DNA of 64,000 nt from Leifsonia sp040686855. Lineage in GTDB: Bacteria; Actinomycetota; Actinomycetes; Actinomycetales; Microbacteriaceae. How positions within the stretch are numbered: the stretch's first letter is position 1; every line of letters starts with the position of its first letter. The stretch covers positions 806,001-870,000 of the forward strand of contig NZ_JBFBOG010000001.1 in assembly GCF_040686855.1 (NCBI RefSeq), written 5' to 3'. The notes beneath the pieces are model-generated. The model searched no databases. It was given only the letters and a program-made list of their open reading frames with translations, and was not told the DNA's origin. Below are positions 16,723-24,568 of the stretch, one piece after another. A program made the position numbers and the translations under genes.

Positions 16723-17571
16723 TTAGTCGCCGAGGAAGGCGAGCGTCTCAGCGGCGGCTTCGTCGGCGTACTGGAAGATCGAGCCGTGGGAGGCGTCGGG
16801 GAAGATCCGGATCCTGGCGTCCGGGATCAGGCCCGCAAGGGTGTGGCTGGCTTTGGTCGGGATCATGATGTCGTTGTCTCCCTGCAGCACCAGCGTCGGC
16901 TGGTGGATGTCCGCGAGCCGTGCGACGGCGTTCCAGTCCCGCACTCCCCAGTTGAGGACGGCCTGGTACTGCGCATCCTTCGCGGCCAGACTCACGTCCG
17001 CGTCGCGGCCGTCCTGCCATCCGTAGATCCGGCCGAGCGCTGCGCCGCCAATGGTCTGACTTGACTCCGTCGGGGCGTAGAAGACGTACATGATGCCTTC
17101 CGGACCGGTCTGGTCCTGCACGACCGCTTGGACGACGTCGTCGCTCCACCGCTCCATCGCGGGAGCGCCCTTGGGTCCGGTGCCGGCCAGGATGAGCTTC
17201 CGGACCAGTTCGGGCTGCGTGATCGCGATGTCCTGCGCGACGAAGCCTCCGAGCGAGAACCCGAAGAGATCCACCTGCTCCAGTCCCAGGGCGAGGATGA
17301 ACGCGATGGCGTCGTCGCCCATCTCCTCGACCGTGGTCGGCGTGGTGCCGCTGCTGCCGCCGACACCGGCGTTGTCGAAGAGGATGACGTCCTTCCGCCC
17401 CGCGATCGCGTCGACCAGGCGGGGGTCCCAGTTGTCTATGTTGCCGCGGAAGTGCTGGAGGAACACGACCGGTACGCCGGCGCCCGTGCCGAAGCGCTTG
17501 TAGGCGTAGGTGACGCCGTTGGCAGCGTCGACGTGCTCCACGGGGGTCGCGATGGAGGAGGGGGTGCTCAT
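16723..17571 (-). CDS. Alpha/beta hydrolase
   Basis: The 282-residue protein shows a standard alpha/beta hydrolase fold: VPVVFLQHFRGNIDNWDPRL (oxyanion region), LFDNAGVGGSSG, the nucleophile elbow DLFGFSLGGFVAQ, the acid in LQGDNDIMIP and the histidine in PDASHGSIFQ. It resembles the 2-hydroxymuconic/chloroperoxidase-like group; the substrate is unknown. It is preceded 46 bp upstream by the HD-domain gene and followed 12 bp downstream by the hypothetical protein, suggesting cotranscription. Confidence 0.88.
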   Translation of the reverse strand: MSTPSSIATPVEHVDAANGVTYAYKRFGTGAGVPVVFLQHFRGNIDNWDPRLVDAIAGRKDVILFDNAGVGGSSGTTPTTVEEMGDDAIAFILALGLEQVDLFGFSLGGFVAQDIAITQPELVRKLILAGTGPKGAPAMERWSDDVVQAVVQDQTGPEGIMYVFYAPTESSQTIGGAALGRIYGWQDGRDADVSLAAKDAQYQAVLNWGVRDWNAVARLADIHQPTLVLQGDNDIMIPTKASHTLAGLIPDARIRIFPDASHGSIFQYADEAAAETLAFLGD

Positions 17572-17617
17572 GGTGATCGTCCGTTCTTTCTTGGGGGTCG
17601 TGGGTGGGCGGTCGGCG

Positions 17618-18271
17618 CTATTCGGGCCAGTCGGAGTCGAGGATGACCTGTACGAAGTCGGTCCGCGTGAACTCGGGGTCGAAGTGGACGAGGACGTCCG
17701 CGTTGACGGTGCCGAAGGTGGTCTCCGGCCGGTTTTTGAAGCCCTCGTTGAAGGCGGAGAGGATGCGCTGCTTGAAGCGGGGGCGTGGATGCGCGGCGAC
17801 CACCTCCTCGCGAAGGCGGCGCGGGATGTTGTCGAGGTTCAGCCCGAGGACGTCCGACTCCACGCCGGCCGTGGTCGCAGCAACGACCGGGTGCATTCGA
17901 TACGCGACCTCCGGGGTGGTGTGGAGGGCAATCGCTGTCCACACGATGTCCGCGTCGGCGGGGGCGACGTCGTGCGTGGCCAGGAAGTCGCGCGCTTCGT
18001 CTGCTCCGTCGATTTCGAAGCGCTGGCTGTCGGTGCGGTACGGCTGGACTAGGCCGGTGTCGTGAAACATGGCCGCGGCATAGAGCAGTTCGGGGTCCGG
18101 CTCGATATCGAGCGCGAGCGCCTGGAGGCTCCCGAACAGGAACACGCGACGCGAGTGGTGGTAGATCAGGTCATCGGTGGTGTCCCGTACGAGCGCCGTG
18201 GCGCTGCGGACGATCTCGGTGTCTGGGATCGCTATCCCCGCGATCTTCTCTGTCGGCATGTTCTGAAGCAT
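17618..18271 (-). CDS. HD-domain protein, cyanamide-hydratase-like
   Basis: The 217-residue protein contains IYHHSRRVFLFGSLQAL followed by LLYAAAMFHDTGLV and IVWTAIALHTTPE. The metal-binding H...HD...H pattern with the preceding HSRR motif is the layout of HD hydrolases related to fungal cyanamide hydratase (DDI2/3-like). The exact substrate, such as a nitrile, isonitrile or nucleotide, is not clear. The start may be the first codon used here or the ATG four residues later. It is the first gene of a hydrolase operon and lies 67 bp downstream of the GlxA-type regulator. Confidence 0.75.
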   Translation of the reverse strand: MLQNMPTEKIAGIAIPDTEIVRSATALVRDTTDDLIYHHSRRVFLFGSLQALALDIEPDPELLYAAAMFHDTGLVQPYRTDSQRFEIDGADEARDFLATHDVAPADADIVWTAIALHTTPEVAYRMHPVVAATTAGVESDVLGLNLDNIPRRLREEVVAAHPRPRFKQRILSAFNEGFKNRPETTFGTVNADVLVHFDPEFTRTDFVQVILDSDWPE

Positions 18272-18338
18272 CCCGCTCGCGAGGGGGGTCGCACACCGCA
18301 GGTCCGGACCTCTTTCCCACTGATCGGGACATACCGGA

Positions 18339-19316
18339 TCACGCGAGCGGGTCGCGTCGTTGCTGGGCGGAGCGGAATCGTCGCTGGTAGTGGAGCGGTG
18401 AGATCTTCAGGTGGTGGGCGAAAGCCCGACGGAGGGATTCGGACGACCCGAATCCGGAGAGCTCCGCCGCGAGGGTGACGGACAGCCCGGCGTCGAGGTG
18501 TGACTTCGCCAACTCGAGCCTGATCTTCTCCACATACCGCGAAGGGGAGATCCCCAGTTCGTCGCGGAAGAGCCTCGTCAGGTGTCGGGGACTGACGCGG
18601 GCGATGGAGGCGAGCACGTCGAGCGAGTACGTCGCCGTGGGATCCGCTCCGATCCGCTCGACGACCGCGCGAAGGGCGGACGTCGTTGGCGCGGGACCGT
18701 CGAGTGTTGCTGAGAACTGGGACTGACCGCCGGGGCGCTGCATGTGGACGACGAGTGAACGGGCGACGCTGCGGGTGAGGTTGCTTCCGTGGTCCTCCTC
18801 GAGCAGCGCTAGAGCGAGGTCTATTCCCGCCGTCACCCCGGCCGAGGTGTAGGTGGTGCCGTCTTTCACGAAGATCCGGTCCGGCTCCACTGTCGTCTTC
18901 GGGTAGCGTCGCGCCAGCTCTGCGGCGTGTCTCCAATGCGTCGTGGAGCGCCTGCCGTCCAGGATACCGGCGGCCCCGAGGATGAAGGCGCCGGAGCAGA
19001 CCGATCCGATGCGTGCGGACCTGTCCCGCAGGTGTCGGGTCGCAGTCGCGAGTTCCTGCGGCACCGGGCGCCCAGGGTACGGTTCGCCGCCGGCGACGAG
19101 GACGGTGTCCCATCTTCGGTCTTCGAAAGCTGAACCGTCGGCCGGGATGCGGACCCCGATCGAGGTCCGGACATCCTCGCCGTCGGTGGTGAGCATCGAG
19201 ATCTCGTACTTCCCACCGGACAGGTTCGATTCTGCGAAGACCTCCGAAGGTCCTGCGATGTCGAGCATCTTCGCACCCTCGAAGACGAGAAACCCGACAC
19301 GATGTGCGCCTCCCAT
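18339..19316 (-). CDS. GlxA-family regulator (DJ-1/PfpI-like plus AraC HTH)
   Basis: The 325-residue protein has an N-terminal DJ-1/PfpI domain (MGGAHRVGFLVFEGAKMLDIAGPSEVF, with a cysteine in SVCSGAFILGAAG) and a C-terminal double helix-turn-helix of the AraC type (residues about 225-320: LDVLASIARVSPRHLTRLFRDELG and LAAELSGFGSSESLRRAFAHHL). It lies immediately upstream of the HD/hydrolase operon on the same strand and is divergent from a GNAT gene, so both may be its targets. DJ-1-type regulators of this family are often next to hydratase or isonitrile hydratase-type genes, which fits the HD neighbour. Confidence 0.9.
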   Translation of the reverse strand: MGGAHRVGFLVFEGAKMLDIAGPSEVFAESNLSGGKYEISMLTTDGEDVRTSIGVRIPADGSAFEDRRWDTVLVAGGEPYPGRPVPQELATATRHLRDRSARIGSVCSGAFILGAAGILDGRRSTTHWRHAAELARRYPKTTVEPDRIFVKDGTTYTSAGVTAGIDLALALLEEDHGSNLTRSVARSLVVHMQRPGGQSQFSATLDGPAPTTSALRAVVERIGADPTATYSLDVLASIARVSPRHLTRLFRDELGISPSRYVEKIRLELAKSHLDAGLSVTLAAELSGFGSSESLRRAFAHHLKISPLHYQRRFRSAQQRRDPLA

Positions 19317-19380
19317 CGGGAACTCCTCTCCGCGGCGGCGATGATTCCTTCATGTATGACGACAGACATAATAGAGTGAA

Positions 19381-20145
19381 GTGGTGGCCAAAGAACAGTC
19401 GAACGCGACGAGAGCGGATGAGGCTTCGTATCCCGACGATGACGAGCTCGAGAATCCCGTGTGGGCATCGCTGAATGGGCCGCACAGCCGCTTCGCCGCC
19501 GTGCTGGGCGCGGCAGCCGCATACGACGCTGAGGTAGCGCCGTTCGCAGCTCTCGCCCATCCTGGGGACCCCTCCGCATGGGACGACCTCGAAGCACTCA
19601 GCGCCGGACGACCGGTCGCGCTGGTGGGAGTGTCGACTTCGGCTGTACCGGAAGGCTGGAGGATCGAGACCGATTTCGATGTGTTGCAGATGACCCACGA
19701 TGGCGTCACGTGGGGCGAGTTGCATGACGACGGCGTTCGAGCGCTCGGCGCGGACGATGTCCGGGACATGCTCCGCCTCGTGGAGCGAGCCCGCCCCGGG
19801 CCCTTCCTACCGCGCACCATCGAGCTCGGCCGATACGTCGGGGTCCGCCTGCCCGCGGACGAAGGCGGTCTGGTAGCCATGGCGGGCGAGCGCTTCGACA
19901 CCGGCCACTGGAGAGAGGTCAGCGCGGTGAGCGTTGATCCGCTCCACCGCGGAGACGGACTCGGCACGAGGGTGACTCGTGCCGTGCTCGATGGCATGCG
20001 ATCGAGCGGACACCGCCCATTCCTCCACGTGACGGTGGCCAACCCGGCCGTAACGCTGTACCGGCGCCTGGGTTTCCGGGTGCGACGACGCATGAGCATC
20101 GTCGTCGTGCATGCGGGCGATCCCCATGCATCGATCGAGCAATAG
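19381..20145 (+). CDS. GNAT-family N-acetyltransferase
   Basis: This 254-residue protein has its acetyl-CoA-binding core in the C-terminal half: EVSAVSVDPLHRGDGLGTRVTRAVLDGM (motif A, R/Q-x-x-G-x-G/A variant) and HVTVANPAVTLYRRLGFRVRRRM (motif B). The N-terminal 120 residues form a second, degenerate GNAT-like half. Start GTG 19381 or 19384; the gap to the divergent GlxA regulator is 64 bp. It precedes an SDR by 15 bp and is probably cotranscribed with it. The acceptor is unknown. Confidence 0.82.
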   Translation: MVAKEQSNATRADEASYPDDDELENPVWASLNGPHSRFAAVLGAAAAYDAEVAPFAALAHPGDPSAWDDLEALSAGRPVALVGVSTSAVPEGWRIETDFDVLQMTHDGVTWGELHDDGVRALGADDVRDMLRLVERARPGPFLPRTIELGRYVGVRLPADEGGLVAMAGERFDTGHWREVSAVSVDPLHRGDGLGTRVTRAVLDGMRSSGHRPFLHVTVANPAVTLYRRLGFRVRRRMSIVVVHAGDPHASIEQ

Positions 20146-20160
20146 AAAAGGAGAAATGCG

Positions 20161-20859
20161 ATGACAAACATCCAGGGCTCAGTCATTCTCGTCACGGGCG
20201 CGAATGGAGGACTCGGTGCCGAATTCGTCCGCCAGGGGATCGCGCTCGGTGCGACCAAGATCTATGCGACCGCGCGGACTCCGCGGGACTGGGACGACCC
20301 GAGAATCGTCCCGCTGCCCCTCGACGTCACCTCCCAGGACAGCGTCGAAGCGGCCGCCCAGTCGGCGGCGGACACGTCGATCGTCATCAACAACGCGGGG
20401 GTCAGCGGAACCAACCGGCTCCTCGACGCATCCGTCGAGGAGGTCGAGCGTCTGTTCCGCACCAACGTCTTCGGAGCTCTCCGGGTCGCCAAGGCCTTCG
20501 CTCCGACGCTGGCTTCACAGGGCGGCGGCGCACTCGTGGATGTGCACTCGGTGCTGAGCTGGTTCGCCATCGCCGGCGGCTACTCCGCGTCGAAGGCGGC
20601 ACTGTGGTCGATCACGAACTCGCTCCGCCTCGAGCTCGCCCCTCAGGGCACTCTCGTCGTCGGCGCCCATCTCGGATACACCGACACTCCCATGACCGCC
20701 CGGCTCAGTGTCGACAAGTCGGACCCCGCCGACATCGTCGCCCGAATCTATGAAGCGGTTGCAGCCGATGAGTATGAGGCCCTCACGGACCAGGTGAGCA
20801 GGGACGTCCGTTCCGCACTGAGCGGGCCGCTGTCTGCCCTCTATCCGTCCTTGCGCTGA
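20161..20859 (+). CDS. Short-chain dehydrogenase/reductase
   Basis: The 232-residue protein has the classical SDR nucleotide motif VTGANGGLG, the NNAG motif (IVINNAGVSG), and the active-site YSASKAAL, with serine in VHSVLSW. An NAD(P)-dependent alcohol or carbonyl oxidoreductase is expected. It follows the GNAT gene after 15 bp with a clear ribosome site (AAAGGAGAAATGCG). The lack of the usual SDR C-terminal substrate loop length makes the substrate hard to infer. Confidence 0.9.
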   Translation: MTNIQGSVILVTGANGGLGAEFVRQGIALGATKIYATARTPRDWDDPRIVPLPLDVTSQDSVEAAAQSAADTSIVINNAGVSGTNRLLDASVEEVERLFRTNVFGALRVAKAFAPTLASQGGGALVDVHSVLSWFAIAGGYSASKAALWSITNSLRLELAPQGTLVVGAHLGYTDTPMTARLSVDKSDPADIVARIYEAVAADEYEALTDQVSRDVRSALSGPLSALYPSLR

Positions 20860-20869
20860 ACCGGAGTCG

Positions 20870-21169
20870 TCAGGGGAGCTTCGACGCCAAGATGTCGACC
20901 GGAGTGATCGTCGGGAACGCGGTGAAGAGCTGTTCCGCTTGTCGCTCGATCGCTTGGCGTACCTTGCCCTGAAGGTGTGCCGCTCGATCGTTTTCGGTCT
21001 CGAACGCATCGAAGATCCGAAAGGCCGCTGGCCCGGTCTGGAACGAGAACCAGGCAAGCGTGCCGGGCTCGTCGTCTACCAGCTTCTTGGCCGCGACGAG
21101 AAACTCGGCGACGGACTCCTCCTGCCCTGGCAGAGCCTCGAACTCAACGAGAAAACCAAACTTGGGCAT
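20870..21169 (-). CDS. Antibiotic-biosynthesis-monooxygenase (ABM) domain protein
   Basis: The 99-residue protein has the ferredoxin-like dimeric alpha-beta barrel sequence pattern: FLVEFEALPGQEESVAEFLVAAKKLVDDEPGTLAWFSFQ, then FRIFDAFETENDRAAHLQGKV. ABM proteins are small quinone-forming oxygenases or haem-degrading enzymes, although many are of unknown function. It is the last gene of a four-gene minus-strand operon, starting one base after the transporter stop. Confidence 0.85.
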   Translation of the reverse strand: MPKFGFLVEFEALPGQEESVAEFLVAAKKLVDDEPGTLAWFSFQTGPAAFRIFDAFETENDRAAHLQGKVRQAIERQAEQLFTAFPTITPVDILASKLP

Positions 21170-21170
21170 G

Positions 21171-22223
21171 TCATGACTCCTTTGCTGTGGGCCGCTGGGC
21201 CGCTCTCTTGAGTCGGTTCTTTCGCCGACTGACTTTGGTAGGTGGTCTCGACTTCGCGCTCAACACTCCGAACGATCGGACACCTATCGCTGTGATCACG
21301 GCCGACGCCAGGAGGACGAGCCCCACGGATGTTGCGCCCCAGGCCGCCGGCTGCGCGACCGCGAGGATCCGGACGGCGACGGTCACGGTGGCGCAGAGCG
21401 GGAAGGTGAAAGCCCAGAATGCGAGAGAGAACGGCGATCGGAGGTATACCGGGAGCAGCATCAGCTGACTGACGAGCACGATCGCCAGAACTCCGAGGAT
21501 CATGTACAGAACGGGTCCCGGCTCGCCTCCAGCGAGTGCGAACCACGCGGATGCGGCGGTCGCGGGCGGGCTCAACAGGATGGCGATCGTCGGGCGCCCC
21601 GCATCGGGTAGCCGCGGGCCGAACACCAAACGGCCGATGACGCCCGTTCCGACTACCACCCAGAAGAAGAATCCCACCCCCATCGCAGCCCACGCCACCG
21701 TGTCGAAGCCGGCCACGGCCAGACCGAGGCTCGCCACGAAGGCTCCCGCGACCAGCGGCAGCAAATAGCCGGGATGGAAACTATTGAACGCGAACCGGCC
21801 GACGACCCATGTGCGGAGCAGCCAGCCTTCGACGAGGAGGAGAAGCGCGGACAAGGCCACGATCACATACCCAAGTTCCGCCAGGCCGGTCCGGACCACG
21901 AAGTGGGTGGCAACGATCATCCCAATGACAGGGATGTACGCAGTCAGTGGTCCCCAGGTCGGGTGCCGGAAGTCGGCGAGCCCGGTTCGATCTCTAATCA
22001 CGTGGGCGACGTAGACAGACGTCATTCCGACCCATCCGATGGCGGCGAGGACTTCGATGACATCGCCCACTAAGGCAGCGCCGGGAAGCGCCGGTGCCAG
22101 CACCGTCCACGAGGTTCCCAGGGCCGCCACCCCCAGCGGCACCGAGAACAGATCGATAGTCAGACGCGATCGGACGAGGTCCACCTCGGCAGCGCCCGGC
22201 TCGTCTGTCTGCGGGCCAGTCAC
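21171..22223 (-). CDS. TDT/SLAC1-like membrane transporter
   Basis: The 350-residue protein from GTG 22223 has about ten hydrophobic helices with a repeated pattern including FNSFHPGYLLPLVAGAFVASLGL, WAAMGVGFFFWVVVGTGVIGRL and FSLAFWAFTFPLCATVTVAV. This resembles the tellurite-resistance/dicarboxylate transporter (TehA/SLAC1) family, which conducts small anions or organic acids. The start overlaps the stop of the preceding YciI-like gene (GTGA at 22220-22223). Export or import of an acid produced by the adjacent hydrolase is a reasonable inference. Confidence 0.82.
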   Translation of the reverse strand: MTGPQTDEPGAAEVDLVRSRLTIDLFSVPLGVAALGTSWTVLAPALPGAALVGDVIEVLAAIGWVGMTSVYVAHVIRDRTGLADFRHPTWGPLTAYIPVIGMIVATHFVVRTGLAELGYVIVALSALLLLVEGWLLRTWVVGRFAFNSFHPGYLLPLVAGAFVASLGLAVAGFDTVAWAAMGVGFFFWVVVGTGVIGRLVFGPRLPDAGRPTIAILLSPPATAASAWFALAGGEPGPVLYMILGVLAIVLVSQLMLLPVYLRSPFSLAFWAFTFPLCATVTVAVRILAVAQPAAWGATSVGLVLLASAVITAIGVRSFGVLSAKSRPPTKVSRRKNRLKRAAQRPTAKES

Positions 22224-22510
22224 GGCGTGGGCTGCTCGAGGGCCCCGATGATGGGCACCCACTCGTGGAGGTCCGAACCGATCACCACGCCTTCCACGAC
22301 ATACGGGTCGGTAGCCAGCAGGTCGTCCACCTGTTCCGGGGAGTCGGCCCGGACGATGAGCAGCGCGCCCGACCGGTCGGCCCAAGCGCCGGCCTCGACG
22401 AGAGCGCCGCTCGCGGCGAGCTCCTTCAAGAAGGCGCCGTGCGCCGGCTTGTGGGCGGCGAGGTGAGCCGCGTCGTCTGTGTACGTCCAGATAACAGCGA
22501 ACAGAGCCAC
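22220..22510 (-). CDS. YciI-like protein
   Basis: The 96-residue protein from GTG 22510, preceded by AGGAGGAGGAACC, reads MALFAVIWTYTDDAAHLAAHKPAHGAFLKELAASGALVEAG, with the conserved His and the Asp-containing GAWADRSGALLIVRADSPEQVDDLLATDPYV. This is the YciI fold, a small dimeric alpha-beta barrel with probable hydrolase or isomerase activity on aromatic metabolites. It lies between the GDXG hydrolase (11 bp upstream) and the TDT-like transporter (overlapping). Confidence 0.85.
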   Translation of the reverse strand: MALFAVIWTYTDDAAHLAAHKPAHGAFLKELAASGALVEAGAWADRSGALLIVRADSPEQVDDLLATDPYVVEGVVIGSDLHEWVPIIGALEQPTP

Positions 22511-22521
22511 GGTTCCTCCTC

Positions 22522-23457
22522 CTAGCGCCCGGCCACAGCGGGCTCGAGCACGGCCTGGATGAAACGGCTCGCCGCGTCCAGGATCTCGGCACTCCGGGGG
22601 ATCGCTCCCGACATCCAGCCTGATGCATGGATGAGCCCATCGATCCGCACGTGGGTCGTCGGAACACCGGATTCTTTGAGCTGGACGGCGAAGAGCTCGG
22701 CTGCATCCCGGGTCGGGTCGTATTCGAGTGTGATGACGAGCGTGGGCGGGAGGCCGGTCAGATCGGCGTGCGAGGGCGAAGCGTAGGGGTGCTTGATGTC
22801 CTCCGGGCTGTTGAGGTAGTGCCCCCACAGGTACGGCCCCGCCGCGGAATGAAGGAGGTACCCCTCGGACATTTCCACGAAGCTCTCTGTGTTCTCGGCA
22901 CCGTCGATGACGGGGTACTCGAGCACCTGAAAGGCGAGATCGATCCCCTCATCGCGCGCCCTCACCGCAGTCGCGGCGGCGAGCGTCGCGCCGGCGCTGT
23001 CCCCCATCACCCCGACGCGTGCCACATCTCCACCGATCTCCTCGGCGTGGGCGATTGCCCACTTCAGTGCCGAGAAGGCGTCGTCTGGCCCGGCCGGGAA
23101 CTTGTGTTCGGGAGCGAGCCGGTACTCCGGCAGGACGACGATGGCGCCCGTCGCATTCGCGAGCGCGCGCCCGGGCTCCTCGACGACGTCCAGGGAACCG
23201 CCCACCCATCCACCGCCGTGGTAGTTGACGATAATGGGCAGCGGCTCGTCACCCGCTCCCGCGGGCACCACGACGCGGACGGCGAGTCCGTTGTTGTCGT
23301 AGTCGATGACGGAAGTGACATCCTGCTTCGGAGCCTGGAGGCCCGCAAAGGCCTCGACGAGGCCCCGGAACCCTTCCACGTCGTACGTCTCGAACGAACG
23401 CACTCCCTGCTCAGCCAGGATGTCGAGCACTGCGCGTGCTGTGGGGTCGAGTGGCAT
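22522..23457 (-). CDS. GDXG-family alpha/beta hydrolase (esterase or lactonase)
   Basis: From ATG 23457, preceded by TGGAGGTAAAG, the 311-residue product has NYHGGGWVGGS (oxyanion), GVMGDSAGATLAAA (nucleophile), the aspartate in EYDPTRDAAE and a histidine in GLIHASGWM. This is the hormone-sensitive-lipase/GDXG family that includes esterases and the monoterpene epsilon-lactone hydrolase of Rhodococcus. It heads a four-gene operon (this gene, YciI-like, transporter, ABM). Its promoter region holds a TGTCC-N7-GGACA palindrome shared with the monooxygenase promoter, so it probably hydrolyses an ester or lactone made by that enzyme (inference). Confidence 0.88.
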   Translation of the reverse strand: MPLDPTARAVLDILAEQGVRSFETYDVEGFRGLVEAFAGLQAPKQDVTSVIDYDNNGLAVRVVVPAGAGDEPLPIIVNYHGGGWVGGSLDVVEEPGRALANATGAIVVLPEYRLAPEHKFPAGPDDAFSALKWAIAHAEEIGGDVARVGVMGDSAGATLAAATAVRARDEGIDLAFQVLEYPVIDGAENTESFVEMSEGYLLHSAAGPYLWGHYLNSPEDIKHPYASPSHADLTGLPPTLVITLEYDPTRDAAELFAVQLKESGVPTTHVRIDGLIHASGWMSGAIPRSAEILDAASRFIQAVLEPAVAGR

Positions 23458-23539
23458 CTTTACCTCCATCGAACGGGTCCGCACGAACGACTCGGCGGTA
23501 CATCGAGTACCAGTAAAGGCGGGATTCCGCGCCGTGCAT

Positions 23540-23556
23540 TGTCCGGATTATGGACA
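23540..23556. promoter_or_regulatory. Candidate operator TGTCC-N7-GGACA (copy 1)
   Basis: TGTCCGGATTATGGACA lies between the divergent alpha/beta hydrolase genes starting at 23457 and 23640. The palindrome has 5-bp half-sites and the same 17-bp length as the perfect palindrome in the monooxygenase/activator promoter at 27960-27976. Confidence 0.55.
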
Positions 23557-23639
23557 GCGTGGCGGTGCTCGGGTCACCGTAGGGTCGCCTCACGCGCCCA
23601 CAGAGTTGAGGGCGGATCTCGAAAACGGAGGAACCAACG

Positions 23640-24404
23640 ATGGCTTCTACCATCACGAAGACGACGCCGAGCGTCGCAGCGGTCGAGGGCACCGGTCCGA
23701 GCCGTGTCCTCGTCCTTCCCGGCTGGGCGCTCGACGCGAACGTCTGGCTGGCCACCCGCGCCAAACTGAACGTCGAGCAGTTCACCTTCGCCTATGTCGA
23801 CTTCCCGGGCTACGGCGTCGCTCGCGAGGAGCCGTTGGCCGAGGGGATCGACGGAATGGCAGCCGTCGCCATCGCGGCGGCGGACTCCCTCGGCTGGGAC
23901 ACGTTCGGCATCCTGGGCCACTCGATGGGCGGCGAGACGGCCCTGCGGGTCGCCACCCTCGTCCCCGACCGCGTGACGAACATCGTCGCAGTGACGCCCG
24001 TCTCTCCCGCAGGCACTCCCCTGGACTCTGACACCTACGCGAGCTTCAATGCGGCGTGGGCGGACCCGGGCGCGGCGATCAAGGGCGCGCTCTCCCCGCA
24101 GATGTCAGACAGCGACCTCACCAACCTCGTCGCCCGCAACCGAGCGTCGATGAGCCAGGCGACCTGGGAGAAGTACCTTCACAACTGGACGTCCAGTCCT
24201 TCCTTCATCGACGAGGTCGGCAACTACAGCGGACGCGTGACAGTGCTATGGGGCGAGACGGACCCGTTCGTCACCCCCGCCTATCTCGATGAAACCCTTT
24301 CGGCCTTGCGGAATGCGACTCTGATCGAGATCCCTTCGGCCGGTCACTACCCGATGATCGAGAACCCCGCCGCCCTGGCAGAGATCATCGAGAACGAGTT
24401 CTAG
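23640..24404 (+). CDS. Alpha/beta hydrolase, esterase-like
   Basis: The 254-residue protein starts with RVLVLPGWALDANVWLATRAKL (oxyanion region) and has FPGYGVAREEP, the nucleophile elbow ILGHSMGGETAL, an acidic residue in LWGETDPFVTP and histidine in PSAGHYPMIENP. It is of the MhpC/RutD-like or BioH-like group. It is divergent from the GDXG hydrolase operon and convergent with the mycofactocin-type SDR, from which it is separated by a strong bidirectional terminator. A role in ester or lactone hydrolysis of the adjacent monooxygenase pathway is likely. Confidence 0.88.
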   Translation: MASTITKTTPSVAAVEGTGPSRVLVLPGWALDANVWLATRAKLNVEQFTFAYVDFPGYGVAREEPLAEGIDGMAAVAIAAADSLGWDTFGILGHSMGGETALRVATLVPDRVTNIVAVTPVSPAGTPLDSDTYASFNAAWADPGAAIKGALSPQMSDSDLTNLVARNRASMSQATWEKYLHNWTSSPSFIDEVGNYSGRVTVLWGETDPFVTPAYLDETLSALRNATLIEIPSAGHYPMIENPAALAEIIENEF

Positions 24405-24519
24405 GCCACGTCCTGAACTCGCGGACCGCGCCCGGACCGCTCCTGTTCCCCCAGCTGGAGCCGTCCGGGCGTTGGTCTGTGCGGCAAACGATTCGTCGGG
24501 CGGTGTTGCGCGGCAAACG

Positions 24520-24559
24520 ACTTCGGCCCGGACCTTACAGGTCCGGGCCGAAGTGCTTT
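24520..24559. terminator. Bidirectional rho-independent terminator
   Basis: ACTTCGGCCCGGACC at 24520-24534, a 5-nt loop, then the perfect complement at 24540-24554, followed by GCTTTTT. The stem is 15 bp. It separates the convergent hydrolase (stop 24404) and SDR (stop 24569). A direct repeat GCGGCAAACGA lies next to it (24481-24491 and 24510-24520); I can assign no role to that repeat. Confidence 0.85.
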
Positions 24560-24568
24560 TTGCATCGC

